From: Calamus simplicifolius
Taxonomy: Eukaryota; Streptophyta; Magnoliopsida; Arecales; Arecaceae
Reading direction: 5' to 3'
Length of the DNA stretch: 64,000 nucleotides
Assembly (NCBI GenBank): GCA_900491605.1
Contig: UESW01001596.1
Span: 88,796-152,795, forward strand
Part shown: positions 21,064 to 31,265 of the stretch, in pieces
How positions within the stretch are numbered: position 1 is the stretch's first letter
How the letters are laid out: each line of letters begins with the position of its first letter
The notes under the pieces: generated by a model
Seen by the model: only the letters and a program-made list of their open reading frames with translations
Told to the model about the DNA's origin: nothing
Database searches by the model: none
Translations under genes and position numbers: made by a program

Positions 21064-22014
21064 CTCGCGGGTCCAGAGGACTAAGCCCGGCCGCAAAAAG
21101 AGCACTCTTCGATAGCAAATCGTTGGCCGAGAACACCTGGCCATTGCGGAGGACATCCAAATCTTTCTCCTCCCGCTCGGACAAAACTGGATGCGTTTCC
21201 GCATCTCGAACGAAATTTCCCCATCTCCAAGGGAAGTCGAAACCAATGTTCCCCTCGGCGATGACGAATCGACTCTTCCATCCCTTTATGGAGGACGGCT
21301 TATCCACAATCGTTTTGAAGGACCTCCGAGGTCTGATGTAAGGCCACTTCGATTTCCTTCCGGGTATTAGATTATAGCAGGCGCGGGGAGAGTGGCGACG
21401 ATCTGAATCTGATGACATATTGAGATAAATCCGATAATACTCCGCCAGCTATTTGGGGCCACCATCGCCGGACAGATATTGTAATGTGTCATGATTTCCT
21501 TCACCAAGGGATGAAGAGGAAACCAGAGGCCTGCTTTCAAACTGTCTTCGTAAATGAAGACCCCATGCTCCAGATCTCACGAGACCCTGTGCTCAGGTCC
21601 CGGCAATCGCAGAATGACGTCTGGGGGTATACCATACCTCTGGCGAATATTTCCCACATCCTCAGCAATGATCTCCGTAGCTACGTCGTCGGGGCTCATC
21701 GTCATCCTAGCCGGAAAAAGCATCAGACGAAACGGCAAACGTCGCAGAAGACGGGACTCTCCAGGAAACAGAATGAGAGGATATTGCAAACAGACATAGC
21801 GCTACTATCGCTTTGCTTCCCCCCTAAGGAAGTCATCTTAAGAAGATGAGGCGCTTCGCCCGAGGCGTCCGGAACTGCCTCGACAAACGCCGCGTTAATC
21901 GGGATGATGACCTCGCCTTACCCACGAAGGCATGATGACCTCGCTGCATTAATTAGGGCATCACTGCGCGGGCTGTCTAAACCGGATCGTCCCATCCAAA
22001 GTGTGCCACCTGGA

Positions 22015-22020
22015 CTTATA
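22015..22020 (-). promoter_or_regulatory. TATA-like box for large antisense gene (E1)
   Basis: Minus strand GGGAGTATAAGTCC about 290 bp upstream of the antisense start codon and just inside the 3' LTR. The same motif is at 43088-43093 in E2. Confidence 0.35.
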
Positions 22021-22050
22021 CTCCCTATGCCCGAACCTGCGCTTCGAACT

Positions 22051-22063
22051 AGGGAGTGGAGGG
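22051..22063 (+). other. Polypurine tract of E1
   Basis: AGGGAGTGGAGGG, four bases (CATG) before the 3' LTR. E2 has AGGGAGTGAGGGG at 43124-43136. It would prime plus-strand DNA synthesis. Confidence 0.85.
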
Positions 22064-22067
22064 CATG

Positions 22068-22969
22068 TGTTGGGGGGTAAAATCGCCATTGCATCAATAT
22101 TCATGCAAGGAGGCTAAGACCGACCCCGTCCCTTCACCCGCCATGATGTCCCCGAGCTTCCCGTAGCTCGGCTTCCCCGAGCTTCCCGTAGCTCGGCTCC
22201 CCCGAGCTCCCATAGCTCATTTTCTCCGGGCTTCCATAGCACGGCTTTCTCCAGGCTTCCATAGCTCGGCTTTCTCCGGGCTTCCATAGCTCGGCTTTCT
22301 CCGAACTTCCATAGCTCGGTTCTCCCCGAGCTTCCGTAGCTCAGCTCCCACGAGCTTCCCATAGCACGTCTTTCCCGAGCGGTCCATGATCCGACTCACC
22401 CCCGCGGAACCTAGCGCAGGAGAGCCTAAACCTATCGTAACAGCATCTCAGGCAAAGAATTATGTTGAAGAGTGGTCTAGAACCTAATACGGCTACCTGG
22501 GACCTACGCACCTACCAGATCCCAAACAATCAAGGAGCTCTCCTAGCCGTCGATCCCTTAACAAACAAGATACGGATCCCAACGGCCCCACAACGGCCTG
22601 ATTCGATCCATCTCCGTATCCTAACAACCTTCGAACCTTCCAGAAGGCGCTCAAGATCCAGGTGACAACCTATAAATATGACACTCCCAGATTCTCTCAG
22701 GTATGCGCTCACTCTCACTCTCCCACTCTCCCCAGCTGCTCGTCGGTGCTCCCCTCTCTAGAGCTCCCGATTGGCCGCCCCTGAAGAGACTCCCCGGAGA
22801 GATCAACCTCCTCATTTTCTGATTGATCGCCGATTTTTCTCACTGACTTAGCGTCGGAGGGTCTTTCGCGGAGGGCCACCCCCAACGCCTCTCGTGCGAG
22901 GACTTCTGTGCAGGTCCGCCTCAGGAGATCGACTGCGCCCGAGTCGGAGGACGGATTCCGGCGGCAACA
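22068..22969 (+). repeat. E1 3' LTR
   Basis: 902 bp, matching the 5' LTR, with TATAAATA at 22671-22678. It ends GCAACA and is followed directly by the target duplication TTCAT. Confidence 0.95.
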
Positions 22970-23717
22970 TTCATCAATTTATTAGTTGATAAATAGTAAA
23001 AAAATACTAAAAATATCATGGAATGCCATGTCTCAATCCAATTAAATAAAGAATGTATAATATATGGGATAATATTTAAGTTCTAATTAACATTTTACTC
23101 CATATGCTTCTTTGTAGCAAGAAACCAGACTTACATGTATATAAAGCAAAAGCTAAGGGAAGTCTTCTCATGCTTTCAATCCTTTGATGTTTGAGCTCAT
23201 ATGTGAGAATGGTCATGTAGTTATCTTTTTTTTTTTTTAATGTGATAAGTGTTTGGTTTGGATTCTCTCATAATTTAATTAGCTAGAAGAGGAAATATGT
23301 AACGAAGCGGTTACGTACACTTCTGTATGCTATAAATGAATCATTAGCAGATGAAATAATTTATTTTTATAATTTTAATGAGTCCAACAGATGATGCGGT
23401 AATACTTTGATAAGGCAATTCTTTCTAAAAATTCTGTAAATTCTTTTTGAAAACCTATAAAAATCTGTATGTCTAGACATATCAGACAATCAAAGACTTG
23501 TCATGGCAGATTGAAAGCCGATCAAATAGTACATTATTGAATATGTATTGCGCTTAATAAATTATTAGGCAGGATGGTATATGATAATTAATTATTTAAA
23601 TTTGAGGTGAGTTAAGAGAGCATGTCGAATATTTTTTGAAGGGCATGAAGTACCTATGTCCCTATATAATTTTATTTTTTTTATTTTATAAATTTATGAT
23701 AGTTATTTAGCTAAACA

Positions 23718-23723
<6 letters not shown>

Positions 23724-23770
<47 letters not shown>
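23724..23770. repeat. (AT)n microsatellite
   Basis: About 23 uninterrupted AT dinucleotides, 0.87 kb upstream of the GT61 start codon. Confidence 0.95.
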
Positions 23771-23772
<2 letters not shown>

Positions 23773-24087
23773 TCCGTACATTATGTGAGTCCTCAACTAA
23801 TGTATAATAAAGCCAAATCATGCCGCATATTTTATTACATTAAGTGCTCCTTTTTTTCCATCTAATTCTTTGTTCTTTTAATACGAATATGTTTTCACTC
23901 ACACAAACAGTAATTATTTTTTAAAAATTTTAAAATACATTTTATCTAATATGCTTTTTACGAAAAGCAGTAATATACATAAATACATATATTATAACTT
24001 CGGATTTTTATGAAATTTTTAGTGATTATATATATATAACCTAATAATATGAAAAAAATTTTAAAAATAAATTTTTATGTTATCTTT

Positions 24088-24137
24088 CTCTTGACTTTAA
24101 AAAAAAATATTATATTTTTTTATTTTAAAGTCAAGAG
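24088..24137. repeat. Perfect short inverted repeat
   Basis: 15-bp arms CTCTTGACTTTAAAA and its complement, separated by a 20-bp A/T-only loop, about 0.5 kb upstream of the GT61 gene. It is a potential hairpin or a relic of a small transposon. Confidence 0.7.
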
Positions 24138-24638
24138 GTTTAATTGCATTCATGGAGTTTATGCATGTCTCATCATATTTTATTTAATAATTCTTAAATT
24201 TTTAAATTTTATTAAGTTAGTGCCTATAGAGATCGCACGATATATATGATAACTCAGAAAAAAAATCTTGTATTAAACATTTTGCTTTATTAAATGTTGT
24301 GACACTTCACAATACCAATTCAAAGGAAGCAAGAGGAATTCACCTTAGTTTTAAGCGTTGTGATTCAAGATATCATCTCCGATCTTGCCACCATTTCTCT
24401 CCCTTTGCCTCTTTTAACCCGCTGATTTTCACGCATTTAACCCCTCCTAATTAGATTCGGAGCATTTAATTAAACCTTGCTGAACTTTCCTTGGACGCTA
24501 CTTGATAAACAGCCAAGCTAGATCCGAAGTTTTCGGGCACTCGAATCCATGAGAAATAAATAAATAGCCACTAACTAAACAATAAACTCCCCTTCCCGAT
24601 AACTGATCTCTACTTGCTCCTAGCTAGCTACTTGCACG

Positions 24639-26366
24639 ATGAGCAGCACCGCTCCTCCTCCTTCGACCCAAGACCGAAGCCCCAAATCCCTCTCCAGCAA
24701 CTGCAAGACCTCGTCCTCATCCTACTCTTATCTCCACCCTCTGAAGCGCTCCCTTTGCTTCCTCACCGGCTTCATCACCCTCCTAGTACTCGTCCAAATC
24801 CAAACCGTCAAGTTCCCTCCTCTTTCCTTCTCGCTCCCTTCTTCCTCCTCTCTATGGCCGGCCATCTTCCACCAGAACACTACCCTCGAGCTCCATCTCA
24901 CCCAGTCCATGCTCCAAGACTCGGTCACCTTCCTCCCACTCAAAGACCTAAGGTTCGCTAACGACCCCACGTCCGGTAACACTTGGTTCATGAGATCCGT
25001 CGATGACATCTACGAGGATGGCGAGGCCCAACATCTCTACTTCCCTTCCGACGCATCGAAGGGAAGGTTGTTGTGCCTCTTTGGAAACCACGCTGATGAT
25101 GGAGCCAAGAACTCTTACGCGTTGGCTTGGCCTGAAGCCCTCCCACACAATGCTACGCTCCTAGAGGGGCTCACGTTCATGTCTGACACCTACTACAACT
25201 ACGATAATATTTGGCATGGGCTCACAGCCATGACCCCATTCGTTGCATGGCATCAGACGAAGGAGTGTGTGGTTCCGGATAGATGGGTACTGTTCCACCA
25301 TGGGGAGCTCACGACTGGCGTGAGCCCATGGGTTCAAACACTGCTGGAAGCCTCCATTGGTAAGGTGACGATCGAAAAATTTGAAAACAGTGGTCATGGA
25401 CCGACTTGTTTCGAAAAGGTGGTGGGGTTTAGGCACAACCAAGGAGCCATGGGGTTGAAGAGGAGCGAAAAGGTTTTTGACATGATGAGGTGCAAGACTA
25501 GAGCATATTGCAATGTTCGTAAAGAGATTGGTGATCCAAAGGCTATTCGGTTGACGCTATTGCTCAGAGATGGGTCACGATCGTTCAAGGACGAGCCAGC
25601 GGTGATTAGGATCTTTGAGAAGGAGTGTGGGAAGGTGGATGAATGTAGATTTAAGTTTGCAAGATCGAATAGCTTGACATTCTGTGAACAGGTTCGTAGC
25701 TAGCTTCTATTTTATACGTATTATAATTTAACATCTTTCAAATTTTCACTGTTTTTCCCATGCTTTTCCATCTATTGTTGACAACTGATTTGTGATTTTT
25801 TTTAATCAACAAATTACTACTAATTAATGACTAATAATGATCTCGCAAGACGTAATATTTTAATTGCCTTCGTCTTTATTTTGGGTGGTAGCATAAGCAA
25901 CACCACACAGCAGCCACACTAGTTGATATTGTATAAATGCCATTTTTTTTATTTGTTAAAGGTGTTAGATCACTAACTGCTATGGGGTGCATCTACGTTA
26001 CTTTTAATTAGCTAAAATGAAGTGCAAGTTTTATGGGCTCAATGTAATTTAAGCCGTTGGGGAAAAGTCAAGCAACTCAAATAGCAAAATAGACACATTT
26101 TGCAGTCTTATTTAGCCTCATATAACTTTTTTAAACTTTAAAGCAATATAACTAACAATACTAGTTTATCTTTTAACTTAATTTACCTTCTATATAATGA
26201 TATTTTTGGTTCAATGGTTTGCAAAGTTTAAATTTTCAAGTTTTCTTGAACATTTACATTTCTTTTTGACAATCTAATTTGCATATATCTATATGCATGT
26301 TTCAAACAAATATAATATATTTTTGCATCCAATTGATATATATCTATTTTTATTTTTTTTTTACTA

Positions 26367-26463
<97 letters not shown>

Positions 26464-27227
26464 TTATTGGGATTTGATTCATATCTGAACAATTTTCTGA
26501 GTCTTTGACAGTATAGGCTTCATATATATAAATGACTTCCTTTAGATTTATAATTTGCTCTATATATGCTGTAAATTAAAAATGATATATAGAAAATTAA
26601 ATATGATAAAAAAACACTAGTGTATAGAATGCCATTGAGATCGATGTTTATTTGGTTTTATGAGGATTGATCTAGTATGGAAAAATTACAAAATTACCGC
26701 TATCCCAAATCTTCTCATGATGACCAATCAATCCATAAAAAAGAAATAAAAAATCATTGTTATGCAACCATATCTAATAATCCGAGCCTTTGCCATGACT
26801 GATGCAGGTGAAGCTACTGAGTGACACAGATATATTAGTTTCAGCCCACGGAGCTCAGATGACAAACTTCATCTTCATGGAGAAGAACAGCAGCATTATG
26901 GAATTCTATCCCAAAGGATGGAGGGAGTTTGGTGGCCCGGGGCAGTATGTCTTCCGGTGGCTTGCCGATTGGGCCAAGATGAGGCATCGAGGTTCGTGGT
27001 GGGATTCGGATTCGAAAGGTGTGGCATGCCCCAGTGATGATATGATTAGCTGCTTCCTCCTCCACAAGGATGGCCAACTTGGACATGACGAAGCCTACTT
27101 CGCCAGTTGGACGGCCAGTGTTCTCAGTGAGGTGAGGAAATACAAGTTAACAGAGGCATCCAACAACAGCAGCCAACTACCGCAGCCTGGTTCAAGGCCT
27201 TGCCCATGTAGCTCAGCACTTTTATAA
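24639..27227 (+). CDS. Glycosyltransferase family 61 (DUF563) protein, two exons
   Basis: Exon 1 (24639-25691) joins exon 2 (26808-27227) across an 1116-bp GT-AG intron (CAG|GTTCGT ... GATGCAG|GTG, phase 0), giving about 490 residues with no lesions. After a Ser/Pro-rich cytosolic tail, residues about 38-55 (LCFLTGFITLLVLVQIQ) form a single membrane anchor, so it is a type II Golgi protein. The lumenal domain is GT61: YNYDNIWHGLTAM, LLLRDGSRSF, and in exon 2 the conserved ILVSAHGAQMTNFIFM then SSIMEFYPKGW. Plant GT61 enzymes transfer xylose or arabinose to N-glycans, xylan or mucilage; the exact sugar and acceptor cannot be read here. The start is the first in-frame ATG and precedes the anchor. 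It lies between two gypsy elements. Confidence 0.93.
25692..26807 (+). other. GT61 intron with compound microsatellite
   Basis: AT-rich intron with consensus borders. At 26370-26460 it holds a (TA)n run of about 29 units followed directly by (GA)n of about 16 units. No other gene or element seen inside it. Confidence 0.85.
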
Positions 27228-27333
27228 TTGTTCCACAGCCAGTCATTGTTTAGAATAATCGCTAGAGGCTTTGTTTTTTGTAATAACAGAACAAAACATG
27301 ATTGTGGTTCATGACCTACCATTTAATGTTGGC
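27228..27333 (+). other. GT61 3' flank
   Basis: Probable 3' UTR with no canonical AATAAA; a weak AATAATC and TTTGTAATAACAG occur at about 27253-27290. Confidence 0.3.
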
Positions 27334-27851
27334 AAGTCTGATGAAAGTGAAGGATACTTTCAATAAGAAAAAAATGATACTATCTTATTATGGAGATATT
27401 AAAGGGAATATAACTTTTTTTGTCTATCTTATAATGGAGATATTAGAGGGAATACATCAAATACCTCTCACATTTATAAGAGTCATGTCATTTCATTAGT
27501 TTTCATTAAGTAGTGGTAAATGATTAAATAGTGGTAAATGAAAGGATGACTCTTAAATATGAGAAATTCTATGGGTGCGTGTATTAAGTAGTGGTAAAAT
27601 GAAATGACATGACTCTTAAATGTTGGAGGTATTTGCCCATGAAATGTAGCAGAAGAAGAAAATAGAGAGACCCAAAAAGTTGTATTCCCTCTAATATCTC
27701 CATAATAAGAGAGTATCATTTTTCTTATTGAAAGTATCATGAAATGTAGCAGAAGAAGAAAATAGAGAGACCCAAAAAGTTGTATTCCCTCTAATATCTC
27801 CATAATAAGAGAGTATCATTTTTCTTATTGAAAGTATCCTTTATTTCCATC
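27334..27851. repeat. Head-to-head pair of small LTR-like repeats (fold-back)
   Basis: The right member, about 27620-27851 on the plus strand, starts TGTTGGAGGTATTTGCCC and ends TTTCCATCA. It contains a 98-bp tandem duplication (27638-27735 and 27736-27833). The left member, about 27334-27480, is its reverse complement with diverged ends. The flanking phrase AATGAAATGACATGACTC is inverted too. Immediately after the right member comes TGATATCAGAGCAGACG, one mismatch from the initiator-Met primer site TGGTATCAGAGC. The pair resembles solo or TRIM-type LTRs rearranged into a palindrome. Confidence 0.6.
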
Positions 27852-28026
27852 AATCTGATATCAGAGCAGACGACCTTCTTTGGAGGTTTCAGATTTATCC
27901 TCTCGACCAGGTTGGAAAGGAACCTCCGGGCCACCAGTGACCTCCACGGCCACAACTCCTGCCAGCTGATAGACGTCCCCATGGGAGAGTGGGGAACTGC
28001 TCCTTGATGGGCCTTTTGGGGGGTTC
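27852..28026 (+). mobile_element. Small copia/TRIM-like internal fragment, left of E2
   Basis: Begins with the PBS-like TGATATCAGAGC and continues into a C/T-rich stretch with no open domain. A near-copy of its later part (27885-28006) occurs to the right of E2 at 44126-44275, so E2 lies between two units of a tandemly duplicated fragment. Confidence 0.5.
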
Positions 28027-28031
28027 AGACT

Positions 28032-29061
28032 TATTGAGGGGTAAAATTGTTACGCGTCAATAATCGTGTACACGGCTAAGGTTAGCCTCGATTTCTGCTC
28101 GCTGTGAGATATTCGCCAGGAACAAGTCAGCCTTGGTAGATCGGAACGCCCTAGCCCCTCACCGAGCTAGGGATTCTTGAGGTACGGACCTCATATTCCG
28201 ACTCCTCCAGCCGACCTATCTTGTTTCTCGGCCCCAGCTGAGCTATCGACTGTCGCCTTCCGGCTCCTCCAGCCGACCTATCTCATTTCTCGACCCCAGC
28301 CGAGCTATCGTCTATCGCCTTCCGGCTCCTCCAGCCGACCTATCTTGTTCCTTAGCCCCAGCCGAGCTATCGACTATCGCCTTTCGGCTCCTCCAGCCGA
28401 CCTATCTTGTTTCTCGGCCCTAGTCGAGCTATCTCGCTTCTTGGCCATGCTCGCCAAGCTGTCCCTATAGCTCGGCCTAGTCCGAGCGATATCAACCCCC
28501 TCTACGGAATTCGGCGCGAGAAAGATTAAATCCTTAAGATTCAAAACAGGAATCATATCTGAAAGTGGCCTAGGGCCCTGAGGCCTATGCTCCCACTAAA
28601 TCCCGAGACATTAACAAGCTCTCCCAGCCGTCGATCCTCTAACTAATCGGATACGAATCCTACTGGTCTTATAACAGACTAGATTCGAATCTCAACAGCC
28701 TTCGGACCCACGATGCCCCCTAAAAACCAGGTGATCCTCTATAAATACCACAGCTCCAGACCCCCTGAGGTACGCGGTCTCCCCTTGCACACTGGCTCAC
28801 TCTCTCTCTCTCTCCTCTCTCTGCCTTTGCTTCCGCCATTGCCGCTCTGCTTGGAGCCCTTGGAGTAAACTCTCCGGCGAGAGCCTTCTCCTCATTTCTA
28901 TCGACTGTTGATCTCCACTGACTTGAGTGTCGGAGGGTCTTCCGCAGAGGGCCACTCCCAATGCCTTCTCGAGTGAGGACTGTCTTGCAGGTCCGCCCAG
29001 GAGGAAGCCCGTCTCGAAGCCCTTTCGCGCCCGATTCAGAGGATGGATTTCAATAGCAACA
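28032..29061 (+). repeat. E2 5' LTR
   Basis: 1030 bp. U3 contains four 62-bp tandem units at about 28190-28440 with the core CTCGGCCCCAGCCGAG. A TATA box lies at 28740-28747. It ends TAGCAACA, and the PBS TGGCGCTAGAGGAAGGG follows at 29065. Confidence 0.95.
28740..28747 (+). promoter_or_regulatory. TATA box of E2 5' LTR
   Basis: TATAAATA followed by a C/T-rich leader with a (CT)n run at about 28800-28830. Same position as in E1 relative to the LTR end. Confidence 0.75.
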
Positions 29062-29144
29062 GATTGGCGCTAGAGGAAGGGCCTCAAGTCTCATTAAAAC
29101 TTGAAGAAAGGAAATAAGGATCTCAATCTGGAAGAGAACTTCTC

Positions 29145-30540
29145 CAATGGCTAATCGGAGAAGGGCAACTTCTGAAGCCAGGACCAGGTCACCCTCCAGA
29201 GACCTGATCCGATGAGTAGGGTGACGCCGCAGCCGCCACCAGTTGAGACCCTGTCACCGCCAGCTATCCCAGTGACCCAAGACAAGTTCGCCACGCTGGT
29301 CCAGCAGGTCCAAGCCCTGACCTGTCTGGTTCAGGAGCGCCTTACAGCTGCCCCTGCTCCACACCTCCCTGAGGAGGCCGCAGCTCCTTTTTCTTCGGCC
29401 ACCTCTTCTTCTGGTCCGCATGGAGCCGCGGACCCCCCGCACCGACCCAAAGAGGCCAGACCAGTCCCGCAAGGGAGCTGCGACAAGGATCTTCCCAGAT
29501 CTCGGCGGGCCCGGTCCCTCTCTCCGGAGTCCTCCCGCCATGATTCGACGCCATCTCCGTGCTCTCCTCGCCCGGCCCCTCCTCTTACGTCTGAAGAGGA
29601 GATCCGCCGATAACTCGGGAGATGCGTCAAGAGCTGGACGCCGCCAAGCAGGCTCATCCGCCTCAGCCTAAGGCGGAGCAGGGTATCCCCTTCTCCAAGG
29701 GAATCATGGAGGAAGTGATTCCCTCCCATGTTAAGCTACCCTCCATCGAGCCCTACCATGGCTCCTCCGATCTCGACGATCACCTCAGCAGTTTCGGTCG
29801 ATCATGATGTTTCATGGAGCATCAGATGCGATCCTGCTGCGCCTTCCCTCCACCCTTAGAGGGTCCACTCGAACCTGGTTCAACGCTCTGAAACCAGGTT
29901 CCGTTGATTCGTTTGACGAGCTGAGCATTTTTTTATCGGCCAGTTCGTCAGCAGCTGCCGCCACCGACGAAGATCCGACTCCCTCTCTGAAGTTAAGCAG
30001 AGAGAGGGGGAGTCCTTGAGAAATTACCTTGGCCATTTCAATAAGGCCATGCTGGAGGTGGACCACCTTAATCATGAGGTGGCTATGTCCGCCCTAGTGG
30101 GTGGAGTTTTGAAGGAGAGCGACTTTTACCTGGCGATGGAGGTCAGTTACCCCCAAACCTCTCCGATATGATGGCCCTGGCAGACAAATACGCCAGAGTC
30201 AAAGAATCACGGAGGGCTGCCCGTGCCGAGCTGGCAAAGAAGAAAGAATCCAAGGGCCCAGACAGGCATCGACCTACCCACCAGCCAAGCCCACCTCATC
30301 GCCAAAGAGCTCCCCCACCGCCACCAAGAAATTACTCCCGGAGCCCGCCTAGGCGGTTTGACCGATACACCCCGCTCACTGTTCCTAGGACGCAGATCCT
30401 CATGGAAATAGAGCGCCAGCTCCCCCGATTAGCTCCTCTCCGAGGGAACCCAACCCGGAGAGACCCCACCAAGTACTGCCGCTATCACCGGGAGCATGGC
30501 CACGATACCGAGGAATGCTGGCAGTTGAAGAACGAAATTC
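29145..30540 (+). pseudogene. E2 gag, frameshifted
   Basis: Homologous to E1 gag. Recognisable blocks are the ATSEA start, QVQALTCLVQERL, IEPYHGSSDLDDHLSSF, STLRGSTRTWFNAL, DMMALADKYA and the zinc knuckle CRYHREHGHDTEEC at about 30475-30520. A deletion of about 75 bp removes the linker just after the knuckle. At least five frame changes occur (near 29610, 29800, 29850, 29930 and 30150), most from single missing bases. Confidence 0.85.
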
Positions 30541-31265
30541 AGCAGCCTCCTCCTCCTCCAAATCCACCTGTGATCGGCCACATCAATGTGATTGAAGAAG
30601 CCGGTGGTTCGTCGAACTTCAAGAATGATGAAGAAGGTTCGGCGCCGAAGAAAGCGCGAACGGGTGAGCTCTCCTTCTCCGATGATGATCTCCAGGGGAT
30701 ACAATTCCCGCATGACGACGCGTTAGTTGTATCTCTCAATTTAAATAACTATGATGTAAGTCGGATTCTTGTTGATAGTGGAAGCTCCGTAAATGTTCTG
30801 TACCTCGATGTGTTTGCCAAGATGAAATTGCTCATGGAAAATCTCCGAGCCGTGGACTCCACCCTAATGGGGTTCACCGGCGACGTTATCGTCCCAGAAG
30901 GGGTCGTAACTTTGACGGTTCGGGCAGGAACCTGGCCCCTTGTGGCCACTGTTCACACAGACTTCCTGGTGACCAAGCTTCGGTCGCCCTACAATGCGAT
31001 ATTTGGGAGACCCGGCCTGATGTCCCTCAGAGCCGTCGTCTCCATCCCACCTGTCTATGAAGTTCCCCACCGGGCGGGGAGTTGGTGTTGTCCAAGGAAG
31101 CCAAACTATGGCTCGGCAGTGTTTTGTCACCAGCCTTCAGTCCAGGATGCCTGAGGTTGATGGGCTGGACGCTCGGGAGGACTTCGCCGAGCAACGAGGA
31201 GAACCAGCCGAAGAACTGGAGGAAGTACCACTGGACGAAGCTCGCCCGACCGAACCATAAAGATC
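30541..31265 (+). pseudogene. E2 protease region
   Basis: An open stretch with SRILVDSGSSVNVLYLDVF (catalytic DSG at about 30774-30782), then GDVIVPEGVVTLTV and LVTKLRSPYNAIFGRPGL. This is the better preserved of the two proteases; the frame is lost at about 31055 by a base change in a short repeat. Confidence 0.85.

Larger units (their letters stand above)
18723..21723 (-). pseudogene. E1 large antisense gene, PF04195-type domain, four exons
   Basis: Predicted minus-strand exons are about 21723-21064, 20979-20042, 19964-19334 and 19262-18723, with introns of 84, 77 and 71 bp. Exon 1 has the 'putative gypsy type transposon' domain (PF04195): RQRYGIPPDVILRLPGP, LKAGLWFPLHPLVKEIM, WRSIIGFISIC and VDKPSSIKGWKSRFV. 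Exon 2 is basic then acidic and Ser-rich (KRKRGKRPGESSGAKRS, VELSDSSDEIPLAPP). Exon 3 and the start of exon 4 are coiled coil (ALYQAALAEASKQK, KRLARMLDEVEEKLQ). The C-terminus is acidic (HPEWDLSFLDAEALDAG, EEEDEYIDASD). Exon 1 has a stop and a frameshift, exons 3 and 4 each a stop. Antisense ORFs after pol are known in Tat elements; the protein's role is not. Confidence 0.75.
5495..22969 (+). mobile_element. Complete Tat-lineage Ty3/gypsy retrotransposon (E1)
   Basis: A 17.5-kb element bounded by two LTRs that start TGTTGG and end GCAACA. It is flanked by a perfect 5-bp target duplication, TTCAT, at 5490-5494 and 22970-22974. Internal order is PBS, gag, protease, RT, RNase H, a second archaeal-type RNase H, integrase, a palindromic tandem array, a long block of antisense genes, then a polypurine tract. 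A second, plant-type RNase H after the Ty3 RNase H, the great length and the extra antisense ORFs are hallmarks of the Tat branch of non-chromoviral gypsy elements. The coding frames contain many stops and shifts, so this copy cannot move by itself. E2 at 28032-44124 is a relative in the same orientation. Confidence 0.95.
22975..24638. other. Upstream region of the GT61 gene, AT-rich
   Basis: No gene seen. An (AT)n microsatellite lies at 23724-23770. A perfect 15-bp inverted repeat (CTCTTGACTTTAAAA, arms 24088-24102 and 24123-24137) flanks an A/T loop. An AAATAAATAAATAG stretch at about 24553-24566 could serve as a weak TATA region for the gene at 24639. Confidence 0.5.

Noticed and set aside
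19997..21418. Single uninterrupted 473-codon antisense gene
   Set aside because: The frame is open through intron 1 (84 bp, multiple of 3) and into intron 2 only by chance; its apparent start lies after a frameshift in exon 1, and E2 supports the four-exon model.
26279..26488. 69-codon frame of Ile-Tyr and Arg-Glu repeats
   Set aside because: Translation of the (TA)n(GA)n microsatellite in the GT61 intron.
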